A stretch of DNA of 64,000 nucleotides, taken from Clostridiales bacterium (GTDB lineage Bacteria > Bacillota > Clostridia > Oscillospirales > UBA644). The stretch spans positions 32,463 through 96,462 of the forward strand of contig JAEEJO010000032.1 of assembly GCA_016281915.1 (NCBI GenBank), in the 5' to 3' direction. The notes beneath the pieces were generated by a model. That model made no database searches. It was not told the origin of the DNA and worked only from the letters and a program-made list of their open reading frames with translations. Shown piece by piece: positions 35,056-44,806 of the stretch (position 1 is its first letter; each line of letters begins with the position of its first letter). The translations under genes were made by a program, and so were the position numbers.

Positions 35056-36957
35056 TCACACCGCTTCAAAAACGGTTCCCGAAAGGGCATGCCTTGCGGC
35101 AAGAATGTATTTTGAGCGGTCAAGCGGGTCGACTCCGCGCCTGGGCATCGTTTTTCCTTCCGGTTCGGGACAGACCCTGTATCCCGAAAAAGTCGCAGAC
35201 ATAACGCCTTTGCCGGATGTGAAGGAAGCAAATTGGGCGGAGTAATCAAGTGACGTTGCAGCAGGAATATCCGCTTCGATAAATATCGTGTCTTTTCTTC
35301 TTACCGGTTCTCCCGGCTCGCCGCGCATTCTGATTATATCGCTGAGCAGTCTGCCGTAATGATCGGCGTGAAGAGTGAAGCGTGCGTGTATATACGGTTC
35401 AAGAAGCGTGGTCCCCGTGTTTCTGAATCCGTCTGCAAGGGCAAGGGGCGTTGCAACGGTGAAATCGAGCGGATGTGTGTGGATCGGGTGATCCTCACCG
35501 TCGATAAGATCTATTTCCATATCCGTTACCTCCCATCCGCGAGGTCCCTGAGCTATCGACGCTTTTATCGATTCTTCCACCTGTTTTCTGTATCTGTATG
35601 AAAGATGGTCTGGCGGCGCAGAGCATTTATATCTTACCCCGCTGCCCCTTTCAAGCGGCGTTATTCTGAATTTAAGAACTGCCCAGCACGGTTTGGGCAT
35701 TGTGTAAGCGTCAAAACCCGTTCCCTCGCGCGAAGGCGTTTCTTTATATATAACGTTCATTGCGCCGAACTGAGTCGCAATTCCGAAACGCTCAAAAATG
35801 ATATCGCGCAAAACCTCGGTCTGTATGGCGCCGAATACTTTTATATTAAGGCTTTTTGAAATAGGCTCCCATATAAGGTCCATCATCGGTTCTTCCGCAG
35901 CAAGCTCCGAAAGCGCTGCTTTGAGCTTCAGTATATCCGTTCCGTCCGTCGCGGAAACAGCCGTCATCATCAGCGCCTGCTCTGTTTCACGGCTGCCGGC
36001 TGCAAACGGAATATGCTTTGCGCTGCCTGCAACGTCGCCCGTTTTTGCATCGGAAAAGCCGTATACCGCGCCAACTTCGCCCGGGTAAAGCGTTTGCGTA
36101 TCGGTCATTTTGCCGAATACTGGTTTTTTTATCATGCTCACTTTATATTCCGCGCCGTTCACACTTATCTGCTGACGCACGGAAAGAGTTCCCGAATAAA
36201 TACGGGTATATGCCGCCCTTCCGTTCGCTTTATCGTGGCTTACCGCATATATATATCCGCCTGTTTCACCGTCGTTTTCTTCGGGCGAAGGCAAAAAATC
36301 AACTATGGCTTTCGCAAGGTCCGCAACTCCGTCCCCCGTCAGCGCGCTTCCGGAAAAAACAGGCGCGATGTCGAGACTTTTTGTATATTTTGCGACCTTT
36401 TCCCTCAATAATCCGTCAGGGAGCGTCTCAGATGAAACAAAAGCTTCGAGACATTCCTCGTCTGTTTCCGCCAGCTCTTCAAGAACGGAAGAATACAGCG
36501 CCGCTTTCGGAAAAATATCTTTTATTTCGGAATACACCCTTTGAATGTCTGCAACGTCCCTGTCCGCCTTGTTTATAAATATCACGCAAGGCTTTTTCAG
36601 CCTCGATACGGCGTCAAGAATGATCTCCGTATTTGTCTGAACCCCGTCAACGGCGGAAACGAGCACGACTATTCCGTCAACAGCGAAAAGAGCGCGCTCG
36701 ACCTGTGAGATAAAGTCGGCGTGGCCGGGCGTGTCTATTATGTTTACGGTCACACCGTTTATTTCGGTAGACGTCAGAGCCGATCTCACGGATATTCCGC
36801 GCCTTTTTTCAACGGAAAGATCGTCGGTCTTCGCCGTGCCCTTGTCAACGCTTCCCTGAGCGCGAATTGCGCCGGTCTCAAAAAGCAGCCGTTCGGTAAG
36901 AGTGGTCTTTCCTGCGTCAACGTGCGCAGCAAGAGCGATGTTTCGAATGTTTTTCAT
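35056..36957 (-). CDS. ribosomal protection-like translation GTPase (Tet(M)/EF-G family)
   Basis: 633 residues, full length for this family. G1 AAHVDAGKTTLTE (~9-21), RRGISVRSA, G3 IIDTPGHADF, and G4 INKADRD are intact. Domains II-V follow in the EF-G order, with the Tet-type end EPEGKTMPRRGVDPLDRSKY. In Tet(M) the domain IV tip carries YSPVSTPADF, which displaces tetracycline; here the same place reads HPIHTHPLDF. So I doubt that it gives typical tetracycline resistance, though it should bind ribosomes. Weak RBS. It is divergent from the DUF2461 gene and precedes engB, which has its own promoter. No mobile-element context. Confidence 0.88.
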   Translation of the reverse strand: MKNIRNIALAAHVDAGKTTLTERLLFETGAIRAQGSVDKGTAKTDDLSVEKRRGISVRSALTSTEINGVTVNIIDTPGHADFISQVERALFAVDGIVVLVSAVDGVQTNTEIILDAVSRLKKPCVIFINKADRDVADIQRVYSEIKDIFPKAALYSSVLEELAETDEECLEAFVSSETLPDGLLREKVAKYTKSLDIAPVFSGSALTGDGVADLAKAIVDFLPSPEENDGETGGYIYAVSHDKANGRAAYTRIYSGTLSVRQQISVNGAEYKVSMIKKPVFGKMTDTQTLYPGEVGAVYGFSDAKTGDVAGSAKHIPFAAGSRETEQALMMTAVSATDGTDILKLKAALSELAAEEPMMDLIWEPISKSLNIKVFGAIQTEVLRDIIFERFGIATQFGAMNVIYKETPSREGTGFDAYTMPKPCWAVLKFRITPLERGSGVRYKCSAPPDHLSYRYRKQVEESIKASIAQGPRGWEVTDMEIDLIDGEDHPIHTHPLDFTVATPLALADGFRNTGTTLLEPYIHARFTLHADHYGRLLSDIIRMRGEPGEPVRRKDTIFIEADIPAATSLDYSAQFASFTSGKGVMSATFSGYRVCPEPEGKTMPRRGVDPLDRSKYILAARHALSGTVFEAV

Positions 36958-36979
36958 ATATTTTACCGTCTGTTTGCGG

Positions 36980-37008
36980 TTGACAAATCCGCTGCAAAAG
37001 TATATAAT
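36980..37008 (+). promoter_or_regulatory. promoter of DUF2461 gene
   Basis: TTGACA (36980-36985), 17-bp spacer, TATAAT (37003-37008). It lies within the divergent leader of the GTPase gene. Confidence 0.8.
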
Positions 37009-37042
37009 ACATTAATGATGATCAAAAATGAAAGGCAAAACG

Positions 37043-37777
37043 ATGCAGTTTAAAGGATTTTCGAAAAAAACTCTGGAATATCTTCATAACGTCCGCGAAA
37101 ACGATTCAAAGGTATGGTATGAGGAACACAGAGAAGATTATAAAAAATATGTCCGTCAACCGTTTGAGGACCTGATAGAAGATCTTTCTCCCGTCGTTCG
37201 GGAAATAGATCCTCAGATAATCACAAGACCCTCCAAATGTCTTTCGAGAATATACAGAGACTCACGGTATACAAAAGACAAGCATCTTTACCGCGACACG
37301 GCATGGCTGGTGTTTCACCGTCCTGCGGAACATATGCTCGAAGGCCCCGGTTTCTTTGCGGAGATAATGCGTGAGGGAACAAGATACGGAATGGGCGCTT
37401 TCAGCTACACGCCTAAGGAAATGGCGTCTATGAGAAATTATATATCCGAAAACCCGGATCTTTTCTACGAGGCGGTCGCTCCGATAGAGGCAGGCGGACT
37501 TCGCGTCGTAGGTGAAAGCTATAAGCGTATGCCTTCCGGCCTTTCCGAGCGCGCGAAAGAGCTCGGGCTTGAAAAATGGTATGCTTTCAAATTCTTTTAT
37601 ATCTCTTCCCCGATCCTGCCGCACGAATCGTTCTTCTCTCCCGGAATAGTAAACGAGATATCCGAAAAATACCGTCTTTTGGCTCCGTTTTACCGTTTGC
37701 TTATTGAAATTGCCCAATACCGGGCTTCCGACGAACCGTTGCCGCCGAAAAACACCATAGAAAGCTTTGAGTGGTGA
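37043..37777 (+). CDS. DUF2461 (TIGR02453) family protein
   Basis: 244 residues from ATG 37043 (AAAGG 7 nt upstream); an in-frame ATG at 37028 lies too near the transcription start to have an RBS. The N-terminus FKGFSKKTLEYLHNVREND-S-K-W-Y matches the family signature of a conserved F-L-x-x-L-x-x-N-N-x-x-x-W region, and SRIYRDSRYTKDKHLYRD (~64-81) is the second conserved block. The function of the family is unknown. The stop codon abuts the stop of ung on the other strand, with no terminator between. Confidence 0.9.
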   Translation: MQFKGFSKKTLEYLHNVRENDSKVWYEEHREDYKKYVRQPFEDLIEDLSPVVREIDPQIITRPSKCLSRIYRDSRYTKDKHLYRDTAWLVFHRPAEHMLEGPGFFAEIMREGTRYGMGAFSYTPKEMASMRNYISENPDLFYEAVAPIEAGGLRVVGESYKRMPSGLSERAKELGLEKWYAFKFFYISSPILPHESFFSPGIVNEISEKYRLLAPFYRLLIEIAQYRASDEPLPPKNTIESFEW

Positions 37778-38446
37778 TCAGTCGATCTTCCAGTCTATCG
37801 GTTCTATACCTTTTGAAGCAAGAAATTCGTTGCACTGCGAAAAGTGACGGCAGCCGAAAAATCCGCCGTAAGCAGAAAGCGGCGACGGATGGACTGTGTG
37901 AAGGATAAGATGCCGCGGATTTGTTATGAGCTTTTCTTTCTGCCTTGCCGGCGTTCCCCAAAGCAGAAATACCATAGGCGTTTCGCGTTCGTTAAGCAGT
38001 GATATCACTCTGTCGGTAAATATCTCCCAGCCCATGTTTCTGTGGCTGTTTGCCTGTCCTGCGCGGACGGTGAGCACGGTATTCAGAAGCAGGACACCGT
38101 TTTTTGCCCATGATGTCAGTTCGCCGTGGGAGGGCGGATCTATGCCGAGATCGTCGTGAAGCTCTCTGAAAATATTCACAAGCGACGGCGGAGGCTGAAC
38201 ACCTCTTTTTACGGAAAAACAAAGTCCGTGCGCCTGACCCGGACCGTGATAAGGGTCCTGACCGAGAATAACCGCTTTCACATCATTATACGCCGTATAT
38301 TTCATGGCGTTGAAAATGTCGTACATATCCGGATATATCGTGCGGGTAGCATACTCGTTTTTAAGAAACGCGCGAAGGCGAAGATAGTATTCCTTGCTGA
38401 ATTCCCCCGCAAGAAGGGTATCCCAATCGTTGCCGAATTTAACCGT
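37778..38446 (-). CDS. ung: uracil-DNA glycosylase with apparent ACG start
   Basis: Removes uracil from DNA. Motifs: water-activating loop [34 protein letters not shown], and [10 protein letters not shown]. The first in-frame ATG (38326) would cut ~40 conserved residues. Upstream the frame reads [20 protein letters not shown] and then IYPDM, the normal Ung N-terminus. It contains no ATG, GTG or TTG back to a stop; the codon where family members have Met is ACG (38444-38446), with AGGGGG at RBS distance. From it the protein is 222 residues with catalytic Asp at 64 and His at 186, as in E. coli Ung (64 and 187). So I place the start at ACG. Confidence 0.9.
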   Translation of the reverse strand, partial: TVKFGNDWDTLLAGEFSKEYYLRLRAFLKNEYATRTIYPDMYDIFNAMKYTAYNDVKAVILGQDPYHGPGQAHGLCFSVKRGVQPPPSLVNIFRELHDDLGIDPPSHGELTSWAKNGVLLLNTVLTVRAGQANSHRNMGWEIFTDRVISLLNERETPMVFLLWGTPARQKEKLITNPRHLILHTVHPSPLSAYGGFFGCRHFSQCNEFLASKGIEPIDWKID

Positions 38447-38530
38447 AAAAGCCGCCCCCTTTGATTTTTTTCACGCTAATTATAACAGAAACAACTCTCT
38501 CTGTCAAGCGAGAGAAACGGAGAAAAGAGT

Positions 38531-39004
38531 ATGGAGATCGAACGTAAATTCCTGATAGAAAGTTTCCCTGACTTTCTGCCGCTGAAGTCGGAATGCGATA
38601 TGCAGCAGATTTATATTTCCTTTGCGCCCGTCGTTCGCGCAAGAAGCAAAAACGCGGACGGCAAAGAATCATACCGCCTGACCGTCAAGGGGAAGGGTGA
38701 GCTGTGCAGAGAAGAAATCGAAACCTCTATAACAAAAGAGCAGTTTGAAGGACTTATGCGGATAGCGGGGAAGGAACCCATAAAAAAGCATAAAAAAAAC
38801 TATTGTCTGCCGGACGGACACATCCTTGAATGCTCTCTTGTCGACGGCGGAACCGAAAATGAATTTATGTATGCCGAAGTCGAGTTTTCTTCGGTAAAAG
38901 AGGCGGAATCATTCGAACCGCCGGAATATCTTGTAAAAGAAGTTACTTACGATAATTATTATAAAATGAATCGTTACTGGCAGAGAACAAGGCTTGACGT
39001 CTGA
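38531..39004 (+). CDS. CYTH-domain protein (triphosphate tunnel metalloenzyme)
   Basis: 157 residues, a single CYTH domain. The defining MEIERKFL (E-x-E-R-K) is at residues 2-8, followed by strand pairs YRLTVKGKG and EEIETSIT, and a late ECSLVDGG and YAEVEFSS with the acidic metal ligands. Members hydrolyse inorganic triphosphate or make cyclic nucleotides; bacterial short forms are often triphosphatases (family knowledge). CGGAG lies upstream. It precedes the GH106-like gene by 26 bp but the functions look unrelated. Confidence 0.9.
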   Translation: MEIERKFLIESFPDFLPLKSECDMQQIYISFAPVVRARSKNADGKESYRLTVKGKGELCREEIETSITKEQFEGLMRIAGKEPIKKHKKNYCLPDGHILECSLVDGGTENEFMYAEVEFSSVKEAESFEPPEYLVKEVTYDNYYKMNRYWQRTRLDV

Positions 39005-39030
39005 AAGAAACGCAGATACGGAGTATAAAA

Positions 39031-42000
39031 ATGAAATACAGAGACTTTATCAACCCCCCGAAGGGCTACGGAAACGTTCCGTTTTACTGGTGGAACGGCG
39101 ATAAACTCGATAAAAACAGAATAGAGTGGCAGCTTGAAAAACTGGCAGAAAACGGTGTTTCAGGCGTTCAGATCAATTTTGCGCATCACTGTCCCGCGCA
39201 CAGACCCGACAAAGCGGGCGGAGGCTTCGGCAAAACGTATGACTGCGATCCCGAAGCATTCAGCGATGAATGGTGGAAAATCGTAAACCACGTTTTCCGC
39301 AAGGCAAAGTCGCTCGGTATGGGCGTAGGCATAAGCGATTATACCATAGGCTGGATAGGCAACGGTTATTTTATTGATAAAGTGGCGATCGACGCAAAGC
39401 TGTGCGCAGAAGAGCTTCACTTTATCAAAACCGAAGTAAAAAAAGGTGAAACGTATTCTCCGGATAAGCCCGATGGCTTTATTTCCGCCGCAGCTCTTTT
39501 TGCGGACGGCTCATGGCAGCCTGTTGACGACCTGCTCACCGCGGAAAATGACTGTGAAGTTTACGTTGTTTATAAAAAAGTCAACCCGCGCTCGGTAAAC
39601 GTTCTTGACCCGGCTGCAGGCAGGCTTCTGGCAAAAGTATTTTTTGAATATTTTGAAGAGCATCTTGACGAAGACGTCAGAGATGCATTAAACTACTGCT
39701 TTCAGGACGAATTCATACCCGGCTGCGACATTGCGCACATATGGTCCGAATCGCTCCGCGAGCGTATAATAAAAGAAAAAGGCTACGATATCGCCCCGAG
39801 GCTTTTCGAGCTTTTCGCAAAAACGCCCGGATGCGTTAAAACACGCCTTGATTACTGCGATGTTAAGGCGGCTATGACAGAAGAGGGCTATTTCAAGCCT
39901 GTCTATGACTTTCATGCGTCGAGAGGTCTGATTTACGGCTGCGATCAGTGCTCAAGAGGTCTTTCTCCCGGGGAATACGGCGATTATTTCAGAGCGGTCC
40001 GCTGGTTTACCGCGCCGGGAAACGATACTCCGCTCAGAGCGGCCTATCTTATAAAAGACAAGGTTTCAAGCTCGATCGCTCATCTTTACGGACACGAACG
40101 CACGTGGCTGGAAGGGTACCACAGCTCAGGCTGGGGCACATCGCTTTCAAGTCTTCAGGCTCCTACGAGCGACAATTTTATCTACGGCATGAATCTTCTT
40201 TGTATGCACGGGCTTTATTACAGCACATACGGCGGATTCTGGGAATGGGCTCCTCCCGATTTCCATTTCAGAATGCCGTATTGGGAGCATTCAAAGAGCT
40301 TTTACGGATATTATGAAAGGCTTTCTTATCTTCTCACGAGGGGCAAACACGTCTGCGACGCCGCGCTTTTCTATCCCGTAAGCTCATGCGACGCAAATCT
40401 TGACCCCGAAACATCTGTAAAGGCAGCGTTTTCCGCCGCATCCGCGCTTTTTGAAAACGGTATAGATTTTGATTTTATTGATTTTCAATCGGTAAATGCC
40501 GCGGGAATAAAAGACGGAAAGCTGTGCGTTGCCGGCGAAAAATATAAATGCGTCATTCTTGCGTCTGTCGACTGCGTCCGCCATTCAATGTTCGAAAAGC
40601 TCATCGCTTTTCAGAATGCCGGCGGCAAGCTGATTATTGTCGGCGATCCTCCCGCTTATACCGACGTTATAAACGACGGCATTCTTGCGGATATCCCGTC
40701 TTACCGCACGCCCGACAACAACGGACTTATAGAACTGATAAACGGCATTGTGTCACGCGATTTTGAAACCGTTGACGGCTCAGGGGCAAACGTCCTTCAC
40801 AGACATGACGGAGATACGGATATCTACTTTGTACGCAATCTGAAAAAAGGAACAGTCTGCCGTTTTGACTGCGAGGGCACGGTAGAAGCGTGGTTTGCAG
40901 ACGGCAAAAAGCGCCTGCTTCTTGACAGTGAAAAACAGGGCCCGAAAACACTCGTTTCGGTTCCGTTTGACGGAGACAATCTTATCGTTTTCAACAGAAG
41001 CGTCGATACCGCAACGGAAAAATACGTAAAACTCGGTGAATCTGTCGAAGAGATCGCTCTTGACGGAGAATGGAACTTTTCGCTCAGACCCACCCTTGAC
41101 AACCGCTGGGGCGATTTCAGACTTCCCGTTACCGAAGACTTTATCGGTCCTGAAATAAGGTTTATTTCGGTGGACGGCAGGAAACAGACCGTTTCACAGT
41201 ATGATATCTGGAAGAAGACAACGCCTGACGGAAAGACCGAGGCGGTTTCAATAAACGACAGATACGGCATCGTTACCGGTCAGCCGCACGAGCAGGGTTA
41301 TCACGGACTTAAAAAAGAGGTCTATGACTGGAACGTTATTCTGCAATCGGGCGAAAAAGCCGTTTTTGCCGCGGAATTTTATGCGGACTGCGATCTTTGC
41401 GCGGAAATCCTGACAGACGGTATCATGCCTAAGGTAACAATGATAGACAGAGATATCATCCGCGATTTTTCATACATTACGGTTTCAAAAGGTCCTCACC
41501 GCATTTCCGTTGAATACGAAAACACGGAAAATACGGAGCGAAGGGGCTATCTGGTAATTAAGGATAAAAGCAAACAAAGCGTAAAAACCGGTCTTCCGCT
41601 TACAAACAGATGGTTTGCAGATAAATCGCTCATCAGGTTTTCAAAAGACGGTTTTGCGCACAAAGTCACCGTTTGCTCGGGTATTGCACCGGGAACCGAA
41701 AAGATCGAGGCGGTCGTTTTCGGAAAAATAACGTTCGCTAAAATTAACGGCGGCGGAGCAACGGTTGAAAAAACGGGCGAAAGAAACGGGGCGAATATCT
41801 ATCTTATCACGGCGGGCGATATAAGAAAAGAAGCAGGATATGCAATACTGGATATCGAACCGTTTACGGGATACTGCGGCGGCGCGATATTCCCGGAGCC
41901 GCTCAGAGAAAAATGCGGCAAAGGCAGAACCGAACTTTGCGATATTTCAAAGGTCGGCGGGCTTGAAAGCTACTCCGGTATGTTTATATACGAAAAAACG

Positions 42001-42285
42001 GTTGAAATAAATAAAAAGCAGGGGATGAGATACATTCTTTCACTCGGCACGGTCGCCTGCTCGGGCAGAGTAACGGTAAACGGCAAAACGGCCGCGGTTT
42101 CGTGCGTGCCGCCGTTTGATTTTGATATAACCGGATTTATCTGCGACGGAGAAAACAGTATCTGCATAGAAGTTGCCAACACTCTTTGCAATCACTATTC
42201 CACAAACCCGTCTCCTTATTCCAATTATCCGCAGGACTCTGTTTCGGGGCTCATCGGACCCGTTAAAATCAAAGTATATGAATAA
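39031..42285 (+). CDS. large glycoside hydrolase, GH106-like (alpha-L-rhamnosidase family)
   Basis: 1084 residues. The N-terminus FINPPKGYGNVPFYWWNG (~6-23) is the typical GH106 opening. A TIM-barrel-like catalytic region follows to ~500, with a FQDEFIPGCDIAHIW segment (acidic pair ~231-232) and an HERTWLEGYHSSGW block (~352-365, acidic). After ~580 come beta-sandwich domains, the last being a GH2-like sugar-binding jelly roll. No signal peptide, so it should act inside the cell. Substrate may be rhamnosides or another deoxysugar; family match is by motif only. CGGAG RBS. No transporter beside it. Confidence 0.8.
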   Translation: MKYRDFINPPKGYGNVPFYWWNGDKLDKNRIEWQLEKLAENGVSGVQINFAHHCPAHRPDKAGGGFGKTYDCDPEAFSDEWWKIVNHVFRKAKSLGMGVGISDYTIGWIGNGYFIDKVAIDAKLCAEELHFIKTEVKKGETYSPDKPDGFISAAALFADGSWQPVDDLLTAENDCEVYVVYKKVNPRSVNVLDPAAGRLLAKVFFEYFEEHLDEDVRDALNYCFQDEFIPGCDIAHIWSESLRERIIKEKGYDIAPRLFELFAKTPGCVKTRLDYCDVKAAMTEEGYFKPVYDFHASRGLIYGCDQCSRGLSPGEYGDYFRAVRWFTAPGNDTPLRAAYLIKDKVSSSIAHLYGHERTWLEGYHSSGWGTSLSSLQAPTSDNFIYGMNLLCMHGLYYSTYGGFWEWAPPDFHFRMPYWEHSKSFYGYYERLSYLLTRGKHVCDAALFYPVSSCDANLDPETSVKAAFSAASALFENGIDFDFIDFQSVNAAGIKDGKLCVAGEKYKCVILASVDCVRHSMFEKLIAFQNAGGKLIIVGDPPAYTDVINDGILADIPSYRTPDNNGLIELINGIVSRDFETVDGSGANVLHRHDGDTDIYFVRNLKKGTVCRFDCEGTVEAWFADGKKRLLLDSEKQGPKTLVSVPFDGDNLIVFNRSVDTATEKYVKLGESVEEIALDGEWNFSLRPTLDNRWGDFRLPVTEDFIGPEIRFISVDGRKQTVSQYDIWKKTTPDGKTEAVSINDRYGIVTGQPHEQGYHGLKKEVYDWNVILQSGEKAVFAAEFYADCDLCAEILTDGIMPKVTMIDRDIIRDFSYITVSKGPHRISVEYENTENTERRGYLVIKDKSKQSVKTGLPLTNRWFADKSLIRFSKDGFAHKVTVCSGIAPGTEKIEAVVFGKITFAKINGGGATVEKTGERNGANIYLITAGDIRKEAGYAILDIEPFTGYCGGAIFPEPLREKCGKGRTELCDISKVGGLESYSGMFIYEKTVEINKKQGMRYILSLGTVACSGRVTVNGKTAAVSCVPPFDFDITGFICDGENSICIEVANTLCNHYSTNPSPYSNYPQDSVSGLIGPVKIKVYE

Positions 42286-42287
42286 AA

Positions 42288-42318
42288 GAAAAACGACCCG
42301 AAACGGGTCGTTTTTTTT
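42288..42318. terminator. bidirectional terminator
   Basis: AACGACCCG-AAA-CGGGTCGTT with eight Ts on the plus side and TTTTTCTTTT on the minus side. Its end overlaps the pcrA stop codon by two bases. Confidence 0.92.
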
Positions 42319-44656
42319 AAAGAATTACTGTCAGCTTTGCGTAGTTTGCCATCAGCTTTTTCTTGCCTACCGTTTCGAATTCGACTTCAAGCATACTGTC
42401 TGAAGACATTTCCGTCACGGCGGTTATAACTCCGTCTCCGAAAATCTTGTGGCGGACACGCTGTCCGATACGGTATTTTTTTACGGCTGCTTTTGCCTCA
42501 GGGATCACCGTTACAGAATTTGTGAGAAGCGGTCTTTCGGATATCGGTCTTGGACGGCGCGTAGCGGGTCTTTCGGCATATTCATGCTCAACTTCCGATA
42601 TAAGCTCTTCGGGTATCTCCTTTAAAAACCTTGACGGCATTGCCGGACGGGAGGAGCCGAACATCATTCTTGACGCCACGTTCGTGATATAAAGCTTCTT
42701 TTTTGCGCGCGTTAACGCCACGTAACAAAGTCGTCTTTCTTCTTCAACGCCGCCTTCTTCAAGGACGGATATTGACGACGGGAAAAGCCCTTCTTCAAAT
42801 CCGGTTATAAATACGGTATTGAATTCCAGACCTTTTGCGCAGTGCATCGTCATAAGCGTTACGGCAGGCTCGTTTTCATCAAAACTGTCTACCGCGTTCA
42901 CAAGAGCGGTCTGTTCAAGATATCCCAGAAGCGTAGGTTCGTCTTCGTATTCTTCATACTGCACGATACTGTTCTGAAGTTCTCTTATATTTTCCGTCCT
43001 TGCAAGCGCTTCGTTCAGCTCGTACTGTTTTCTAAGCTCCTGTTCGTAGTGAACGTCGTTTAATATCTCGGTAAACAGCGATGACGGCATCATTTCTTTC
43101 GATTTAACAACAAGTCCGTTTATAAGACTTGCAAAATCGGCGAGCTTTTCTGCGGAACGCTGAAGCTCAGGGTATGCCGAGGCGTTTGAAGTGATCTCGA
43201 AAAACGATTTGCCTGTTTTATCGCATATCGCGTTTATTCTTTCTATCGTAGTGTCGCCTATGCCGCGCTTGGGCTCGTTTATTATGCGCAGAAGCCTCGT
43301 TCTGTCATGCGGATTGCAGATTACGTTCATATACGCAAGGATATCCTGAACTTCTTTTCTCTTGAAAAACGGAAGTCCGCCGAAAATACGGTATGGCAGA
43401 TTGTGCAGGCGCATCGCGTGTTCTATTGCGTTTGACTGCGCATTCGTGCGGTAAAGAACGCAGAAATCATTGTTTTTAAGCCCTTCTTTTTCCTTGCGTT
43501 CTCTGATCTCCCTGCATATGTAGTCGCCCTCTTCGGACTGGTTGTGAAGGTGGTTTACGGATATTTTTTCACCTTGTCCCGCATCTGTCCAGAGCCGTTT
43601 CCCTTTTCTGTCTTCATTATGTGAAATAACGGCGTTTGCGGCATCGAGTATCGTTTGAGTAGAACGGTAATTCTGTTCGAGACGGACCGTCTTTGCGTTT
43701 TTGAAATGCTTCTCAAAGCTCAGTATGTTTTCTACCGACGCGCCCATAAAGCGATAAATGCTCTGGTCGTCATCACCGACAACACATATGTTTCCGGCAG
43801 GCGCAAGCAGCGATATCAGAAGCTCCTGGATGGGGTTTGTATCCTGATACTCGTCTACAAGAACAAACCTGAACCTGTTGTTGACGGCGCGTTTTGCATC
43901 CTCATCGGACGTCAGGAGTTTGACCGTCATAAAAATCAGATCATCAAAGTCAAAGGCGTTAGCGGATTTGAGCTCTGCCTGATAATCTTTATAAAGCTTT
44001 TCCGTTTCGCTGTCTCCGGTATAGTCGTCTGCGGAAATAAATCTGCTTTTTGCGGTTGATATCAGCCTTGAAACAGTTCTTGCATTATATCTTTCGGTGA
44101 GCCTGTGCTTTTTAATCAACGCCTCAATAACACGGTGGCTGTCCGTGTCGTCATAAATGGTGAATCCGGGCTGATAACCGAGTCTTTCGCAGAAACGGCG
44201 AAGTATCCTTACGCAAAGCGAGTGGAACGTAAGCGCCCACAGCTTTTTGCCGCTTATACCGTACTGCTTTTCAAGGCGTTCGCGCATTTCTCCTGCCGCC
44301 TTGTTTGTAAACGTTATCGCCAGAATGTTGAAAGCGTCAACGGGTGAATCGGACATGAGCCCGAAGTACCTGTCGCCTGTGCGCAGCGACTTATCAGTAA
44401 AGCATTTTTTCAGATATTCAAGGTCTTCTTCCTCGTCAAAGGAGTATATATTCCGTGAATTGTACGAATTTCCGTACCTGATAAGATAGCCTATTTTGCT
44501 TATTACCGTCGTTGTTTTTCCGCTTCCTGCGCCGGCAAGAATGAGAAGAGGTCCGTCGTTTGAAAAAACAGCCTCACGCTGGGCCGGATTAAGAAATGAA
44601 AACTCATCGTTGAGAATCTCTTTGCGGATTGATAAAAGTTCTGATTTTTTTGCCAT
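42317..44656 (-). CDS. pcrA: UvrD/PcrA-type 3'-5' DNA helicase
   Basis: 779 residues from the second ATG (44656), which is 9 nt from AGGGG; the ATG at 44662 is 3 nt away. Superfamily 1A motifs: FLNPAQREAV (Q motif), ILAGAGSGKTTT (Walker A, ~41-52), LVDEYQDTNPIQ (motif II), VVGDDDQSIYRF (motif III), LEQNYRSTQTIL (IV), TMHCAKGLEF (V) and VALTRAKKKLYI (VI). The C-terminal Tudor-like tail reads GQRVRHKIFGDGVI, which in PcrA contacts RNA polymerase. It acts in repair and replication-transcription conflict. Own promoter; monocistronic. Confidence 0.96.
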   Translation of the reverse strand: MAKKSELLSIRKEILNDEFSFLNPAQREAVFSNDGPLLILAGAGSGKTTTVISKIGYLIRYGNSYNSRNIYSFDEEEDLEYLKKCFTDKSLRTGDRYFGLMSDSPVDAFNILAITFTNKAAGEMRERLEKQYGISGKKLWALTFHSLCVRILRRFCERLGYQPGFTIYDDTDSHRVIEALIKKHRLTERYNARTVSRLISTAKSRFISADDYTGDSETEKLYKDYQAELKSANAFDFDDLIFMTVKLLTSDEDAKRAVNNRFRFVLVDEYQDTNPIQELLISLLAPAGNICVVGDDDQSIYRFMGASVENILSFEKHFKNAKTVRLEQNYRSTQTILDAANAVISHNEDRKGKRLWTDAGQGEKISVNHLHNQSEEGDYICREIRERKEKEGLKNNDFCVLYRTNAQSNAIEHAMRLHNLPYRIFGGLPFFKRKEVQDILAYMNVICNPHDRTRLLRIINEPKRGIGDTTIERINAICDKTGKSFFEITSNASAYPELQRSAEKLADFASLINGLVVKSKEMMPSSLFTEILNDVHYEQELRKQYELNEALARTENIRELQNSIVQYEEYEDEPTLLGYLEQTALVNAVDSFDENEPAVTLMTMHCAKGLEFNTVFITGFEEGLFPSSISVLEEGGVEEERRLCYVALTRAKKKLYITNVASRMMFGSSRPAMPSRFLKEIPEELISEVEHEYAERPATRRPRPISERPLLTNSVTVIPEAKAAVKKYRIGQRVRHKIFGDGVITAVTEMSSDSMLEVEFETVGKKKLMANYAKLTVIL

Positions 44657-44725
44657 TGTCATTAGCCCCTGCGGGAAAAATCCCCTTCTTTGATTGTCTT
44701 TCTGTTTTTCTCTCTCTTTATTTTT

Positions 44726-44754
44726 ATTATACTATAATTTTCCCGAAAAATCAA
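44726..44754 (-). promoter_or_regulatory. pcrA promoter
   Basis: Minus strand: TTGATT (44749-44754), 17-bp spacer, TATAAT (44726-44731). Confidence 0.75.
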
Positions 44755-44772
44755 GCGGAAACGAGAAAAAAA

Positions 44773-44801
44773 TTGACATTGTGAAACACTTACGGTATAA
44801 T
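44773..44801 (+). promoter_or_regulatory. full-consensus promoter with no gene directly after it
   Basis: TTGACA (44773-44778), 17-bp spacer, TATAAT (44796-44801). The next 150 nt hold no convincing reading frame. A second consensus promoter at 44953 serves carA, so this one may drive a small RNA or a longer carA leader. Confidence 0.75.
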
Positions 44802-44806
44802 TATGC

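Noticed and set aside
35056..36957. Acquired tetracycline-resistance gene on a mobile element
   Set aside because: No transposase, integrase or conjugation gene nearby, native-looking codon use, and the drug-displacement motif is altered.
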